Source of the DNA: Acidimicrobiaceae bacterium
Lineage (GTDB): Bacteria > Actinomycetota > Acidimicrobiia > Acidimicrobiales > Palsa-688
Direction: 5' to 3'
Length of the DNA stretch: 15,665 nucleotides
Assembly (NCBI GenBank): GCA_030838025.1
Contig: JAUTXM010000281.1
Coordinates: 1 to 15,665, forward strand
Below the pieces are notes generated by a model. It worked only from the letters and a program-made list of their open reading frames with translations. It made no database searches and had not been told where the DNA came from. A program made the position numbers and the translations under genes. Shown here piece after piece: positions 13,058 to 15,665 of this stretch (positions are counted from its first letter, which is position 1; every line of letters starts with the position of its first letter).

Positions 13058-14730
13058 GAGTAGCTCGCTGACGTGGTAATCGTGCCCAAGTTGACCGAGA
13101 TGTTGAGGTCCGTGAGTGTCACGAGCCCGACAAGCAGGGAAACCACCAGGTGGACGTTGACCGTCACGGGGGAGGGGACCGTCGCGGTGTTCCCCGTGGT
13201 CGACGGCGTGGCGCCGATGGTGACCGAACCGGTCGCCTGTATGTTCACCAGCCCGGTATTGAGGTTGATGGACGGGATCGTGATCGTGGCGGGTGTGGCG
13301 CCCGCCAGCGGGATGTTGAGCAGCCCGGCGATCACGAGCTGACCGGCGTTGGTCGGTGCCGGCGTCCCGGTGCACCCCCCGGGATTGGCCGGTCCCGCGG
13401 CACACGATGTCGCCGCGGCCTTGAATCCGGTGAGCTTCACCGTGGGATTCCCGAGGATCGTGAGGACGTCGAGCTCGGTGAGCGCCTTCTGCGCCGAAGC
13501 GGTGACCGTCTGGGCGAACGGTGTGGTCGCGGTGCCGTTTTGTTGCACCGTGGCCATGTCCGGACCGGGCGCCGAGTTGCCCGTGGGCGTGGCCGAGACC
13601 AGGCCGATGTTGACGGTTCCGAGGAGGGAGAGGTCGGCGGAGATGATTCCGGACTGCGTCGCGACGGAGCGCCCGTAGCCCAGTTGTGGGGTATTCGGCA
13701 TGTTGCCACCCCCGGTCGGAATGGTGACCCTTCCGTCAGCCGACGTGGCCGCGATGGCCTCGGTCTTGTTGGAGGCCCCGGCCGCAAAGTTGCCGGTCAG
13801 CGATCCGACGTTCAGGCCCTGGCTGGCGGGGAGGTTCAGCACGGTCGGGTTGGCCGTCTGGGTTCCCACTGGGCTCACGGCGGGGACGGCGCCGGCCAGG
13901 GACTGGGCGCTGGCGCTGGCCGCTCCCGTGCTGACGAGCGCCAAGGTGGCGGCCGAGATGGTGTCCGCGGACACCGACGCCGAAACCGGGTTGCCGGCCT
14001 TGCCGACGTCAGTCGTGCCCGGAAGGCTCGTTCCGCTCAGGCCCGCGTTCACCGACGGGAAGTTCATGGCCAGGTTGGCCAGGCTGCGATTGAGGAGGGT
14101 GCCAGAGACCAGGATCCCGCCCGGGGTGCCCTGCGCAGTAGCGGTGAAGGTGTGGATTCCGGGGCCGGCGTCGCTGAACTTGCCGTTGTAGATCTTGCTC
14201 TCCACCTGGAGGTTGGGTTTCACCCCGCCCTTCTGCGGGCTGCTCCACTTGACCTGGACGGTGGCGATCAAGGTCTGTTTCGTGCTGTCCAACGGGTCGT
14301 AGCTGATGTAGCTGGCAATCGTGTAGACGGTGTTGCCAGGCAGCGCCGTGCGAGTCGCGATGTGGGGCACGAGCGGGCCCGTCGGCGGGGACGCCCCGAA
14401 GTTGGCTACCGGCACCTCGCGGCTGTTGAAGGAGCAGGTGATGCCGGCGGCGGCACAGCCGGCCGGGACGACCTGGGTGTCGGACCCCAGGTCGCTGCTA
14501 CTCATGAAGAGCAGGTTGGCGGGCAGCGCCCTCATCTGTTCCAGCGACTGATCGGCCAAAGCCGTCGCCTCGCTGCGCTGGCGGCTGAAGCCGACGGCAG
14601 CAAAGCTGCTCAGCATCGTGAGCGCCATGACGAGAAGGGCGGTAAAGATGACGCCCATCGCAACCAAGACCTCGATGAGGGTGAAGCCCTCTTCTGGCTG
14701 ATTCCGCGACGGCCACGACAGACGGGTCAC
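13054..14730 (-). CDS. PilV-like prepilin with a large Ala/Thr/Gly-rich domain
   Basis: This is about 558 residues from GTG 14730. GTG 14748 (six residues longer) is an alternative; neither has an ideal ribosome site, and the GGAGA before 14730 is very close. The prepilin site is PEEG/FTLIEVLVAMGVIF with cleavage after Gly15, Phe16 as mature residue 1 and Glu20 at position 5. The helix covers about 16-45 and is followed by RQRSEATALADQSLEQMRAL, as in PilV/GspI-type minor pilins. The remainder is far longer than classical PilV (about 150-200 residues) and is rich in Ala, Thr, Gly and Val with strand-like segments and two pairs of cysteines, suggesting an extended surface domain. It is the first gene of the prepilin operon and overlaps the PilW-like gene by four bases. 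The frame is open further upstream, but those codons cross the divergent regulator. Confidence 0.8.
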   Translation of the reverse strand: MTRLSWPSRNQPEEGFTLIEVLVAMGVIFTALLVMALTMLSSFAAVGFSRQRSEATALADQSLEQMRALPANLLFMSSSDLGSDTQVVPAGCAAAGITCSFNSREVPVANFGASPPTGPLVPHIATRTALPGNTVYTIASYISYDPLDSTKQTLIATVQVKWSSPQKGGVKPNLQVESKIYNGKFSDAGPGIHTFTATAQGTPGGILVSGTLLNRSLANLAMNFPSVNAGLSGTSLPGTTDVGKAGNPVSASVSADTISAATLALVSTGAASASAQSLAGAVPAVSPVGTQTANPTVLNLPASQGLNVGSLTGNFAAGASNKTEAIAATSADGRVTIPTGGGNMPNTPQLGYGRSVATQSGIISADLSLLGTVNIGLVSATPTGNSAPGPDMATVQQNGTATTPFAQTVTASAQKALTELDVLTILGNPTVKLTGFKAAATSCAAGPANPGGCTGTPAPTNAGQLVIAGLLNIPLAGATPATITIPSINLNTGLVNIQATGSVTIGATPSTTGNTATVPSPVTVNVHLVVSLLVGLVTLTDLNISVNLGTITTSASYS

Positions 14731-14829
14731 TCTCCGATAAGGGGCCACGGTGGAACATCGCCACCTAAACGTCCCGGCTTGAGGCGAATCTCGCAGTTTC
14801 CTAACGGTTCGGCCAGTACCCTGTGGCCC
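14731..14829. promoter_or_regulatory. Divergent intergenic region between prepilin operon and tetR
   Basis: These 99 bases should hold both promoters. GGTGG (14749-14753) and CCACC (14761-14765) form an inverted repeat with a seven-base gap. GGGCCAC (14742-14748) and GTGGCCC (14823-14829) form a distant exact inverted repeat, the second abutting the regulator's ATG. For tetR, TACCCT (14817-14822) ends seven bases before ATG 14830, pointing to a leaderless start; no clear -35 is seen. No convincing -10 for the prepilin operon was found. Either repeat could be an autoregulatory site, but five- and seven-base arms can arise by chance in such GC-rich DNA. Confidence 0.35.
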
Positions 14830-15459
14830 ATGGCGACACCTACGGCTGCCGCCACGACTTCCGGCTCGACCCGAGAGGCCATCTTGGTTTCCGCGCTCCG
14901 CCTGTTCGCGGAGCACGGCTACGACGGTACGTCCTTGAACGATATCGCCGAGGAGGTCGGCATTCGCCGGCCCAGCCTCCTGTACCACTTCCAGTCCAAG
15001 GAAGCGCTGTACCGCGAGATGTTCGAGACCGCTCTGGCGGATTGGTCGCGCCGCATCGGCAAATCGGCCACATCACCCCGCGACGGCTGGGCCCAGGTGG
15101 ACCGGGTGCTGGACGACAGCTTCGACTTCTTCCGGCAGAATCCCGACTTCGTGCGACTGTTCCGGCGCGAGGCGCTCGAAGGTGGAAGCCGCCTGGCCAC
15201 CGAACTGGCGACCGTCCTGCGCCCCGAACTCGATCGAGCGGCCGGCTTCCTTACGAGGGAGATGGCGGCCGGAAGGTTCCGGCGCCACGATCCGGCCCAG
15301 CTGCTGCTGACCGGCTACGGCGCCTTGTTGACCTACTTCAGCGACGTGCCGTTCCTCGAGATCCTCCTGGCGCGAGATCCCCTCTCGTCGGAAGCATTGG
15401 ACGAGCGCCTCGAGCACGTGCGGGGGTTCTTTCGCGCCGCACTCGAACCCGCCGGCTGA
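14830..15459 (+). CDS. TetR-family transcriptional regulator
   Basis: This 209-residue DNA-binding protein has an Ala/Thr-rich N-terminal extension (1-12), then the TetR_N domain: REAILVSALRLFAEHGYDGT (15-34) forms helix 1, and SLNDIAEEVGIRRPSLLYHF (35-54) is the helix-turn-helix, with the usual FQSKEALYREM following. The C-terminal ligand and dimer domain (about 70-209) contains DFVRLFRREALEGG and a hydrophobic helix near residues 157-175. Such proteins usually repress a neighbouring or divergent gene and release DNA on binding a small molecule. ATG 14830 has no Shine-Dalgarno sequence; a -10-like TACCCT seven bases upstream suggests leaderless translation. Candidate targets are its own promoter, the divergent prepilin operon, and the palindrome before the desaturase; none is proven. 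Confidence 0.93.
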   Translation: MATPTAAATTSGSTREAILVSALRLFAEHGYDGTSLNDIAEEVGIRRPSLLYHFQSKEALYREMFETALADWSRRIGKSATSPRDGWAQVDRVLDDSFDFFRQNPDFVRLFRREALEGGSRLATELATVLRPELDRAAGFLTREMAAGRFRRHDPAQLLLTGYGALLTYFSDVPFLEILLARDPLSSEALDERLEHVRGFFRAALEPAG

Positions 15460-15483
15460 ACCGGGACACTCCCCGCCACTCAG

Positions 15484-15497
15484 TACGCTGCGTCGGC
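15484..15497 (+). promoter_or_regulatory. Putative -10 element of the last gene
   Basis: TACGCT (15484-15489) ends eight bases before GTG 15498 and sits in CAGTACGCTG, which closely matches CAGTACCCTG before the tetR start. No Shine-Dalgarno sequence precedes the GTG, so a leaderless transcript is suggested. No -35 box is evident. Confidence 0.35.
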
Positions 15498-15665
15498 GTG
15501 CCGGTGAGGCGACACTCGGGCCGCCGCCTGGCGCCGGCATTGGCCCTGGCGCTGGCCGCCGGGCTGGTCGCAGTCCTGCTCCCCGGGGCCGCGCTCGCCG
15601 CGGCACCGGTGTCGCCCGCGGGCGCGACAAGGCAGGCTGCGCCGAACCCGGCCACCGGCGCGGCG
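15498..15665 (+). CDS. Secreted protein of unknown function, N-terminal fragment
   Basis: The frame opens at GTG 15498 and runs off the right edge with no stop, giving 56 codons. The start MPVRRHSGRRLAPALALALA is followed by AGLVAVLLPGAALAAAPVSP: a basic n-region, a hydrophobic core (about residues 11-30) and an Ala-rich signal-peptidase site near LAAA (about 33-36). The following residues are Ala/Pro-rich, as in a linker of an exported protein. A second in-frame GTG at 15504 could be the start instead. No domain is visible, so no function can be given. It lies 38 bases after tetR on the same strand. Confidence 0.6.
   Translation, partial: MPVRRHSGRRLAPALALALAAGLVAVLLPGAALAAAPVSPAGATRQAAPNPATGAA

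Noticed and set aside
14800..14820. Possible second copy of the desaturase palindrome before tetR
   Set aside because: Only scattered matches to the ACCGGT-centred palindrome exist (for example CTAACGGTTC); the symmetry is absent.
13150..14829. A long plus-strand open frame running antisense to the PilV-like gene into tetR
   Set aside because: Only the part from 14830 has a TetR domain; the rest is Gly/Arg-rich shadow sequence opposite a clear prepilin gene.

Overview
The window looks like chromosomal DNA of a high-GC Gram-positive bacterium (Actinomycetota). The base composition is strongly GC-rich. There is a DivIVA/Wag31-type protein, the glucose-6-phosphate dehydrogenase partner OpcA (known mainly from actinobacteria and cyanobacteria), and the actinobacterial gene order tkt-tal-zwf-opcA-pgl. 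A deeper actinobacterial lineage such as Acidimicrobiia would fit the standalone FIST protein, the minor type IV pilins and the likely leaderless starts, but I cannot prove the taxon from this sequence alone.

Layout, left to right. Positions 1-1035 (minus strand) hold the first codons of a VOC/glyoxalase-like gene cut by the window edge, then a secreted SGNH/GDSL esterase. Positions 1146-1925 (plus) encode a DivIVA-domain coiled-coil protein with a proline-rich tail. Positions 1936-8368 (minus) form a pentose-phosphate cluster transcribed tkt, tal, zwf, opcA, pgl. It supplies NADPH, ribose-5-phosphate and erythrose-4-phosphate; neither gnd nor pgi is in it. Positions 8439-10063 (minus) encode a FIST sensory-domain protein preceded by a 132-residue protein of unknown function. 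Positions 10132-10890 (minus) encode a membrane fatty-acid desaturase behind a palindromic, TetR-type operator. Positions 10938-14730 (minus) are a tightly overlapping three-gene operon of type IV prepilin-like proteins (PilV-, PilW- and PilX-like). Divergent from it, 14830-15459 (plus) encodes a TetR-family regulator, and at 15498 a signal-peptide-bearing gene begins and runs off the window.

The gene content is mostly ordinary housekeeping. The most interesting signals are in the non-coding DNA and in small protein details. Five genes without a convincing Shine-Dalgarno sequence have a TAnnnT hexamer ending 6-8 bases before the start codon, as expected for leaderless mRNAs. Other genes here (esterase, divIVA, opcA, tal, the 132-residue protein) have usable Shine-Dalgarno sequences. 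The 47 bases between the pilin operon and the desaturase appear to hold a terminator, a 24-base imperfect palindrome and a leaderless promoter on top of one another. The transketolase has a strongly acidic C-terminal tail. One prepilin leader peptide is made of a four-fold 12-base repeat, and two of the three prepilins end in a cysteine as their very last residue. No mobile element, CRISPR array, tRNA or rRNA was seen, and no stretch longer than about 110 bases lacks a gene.
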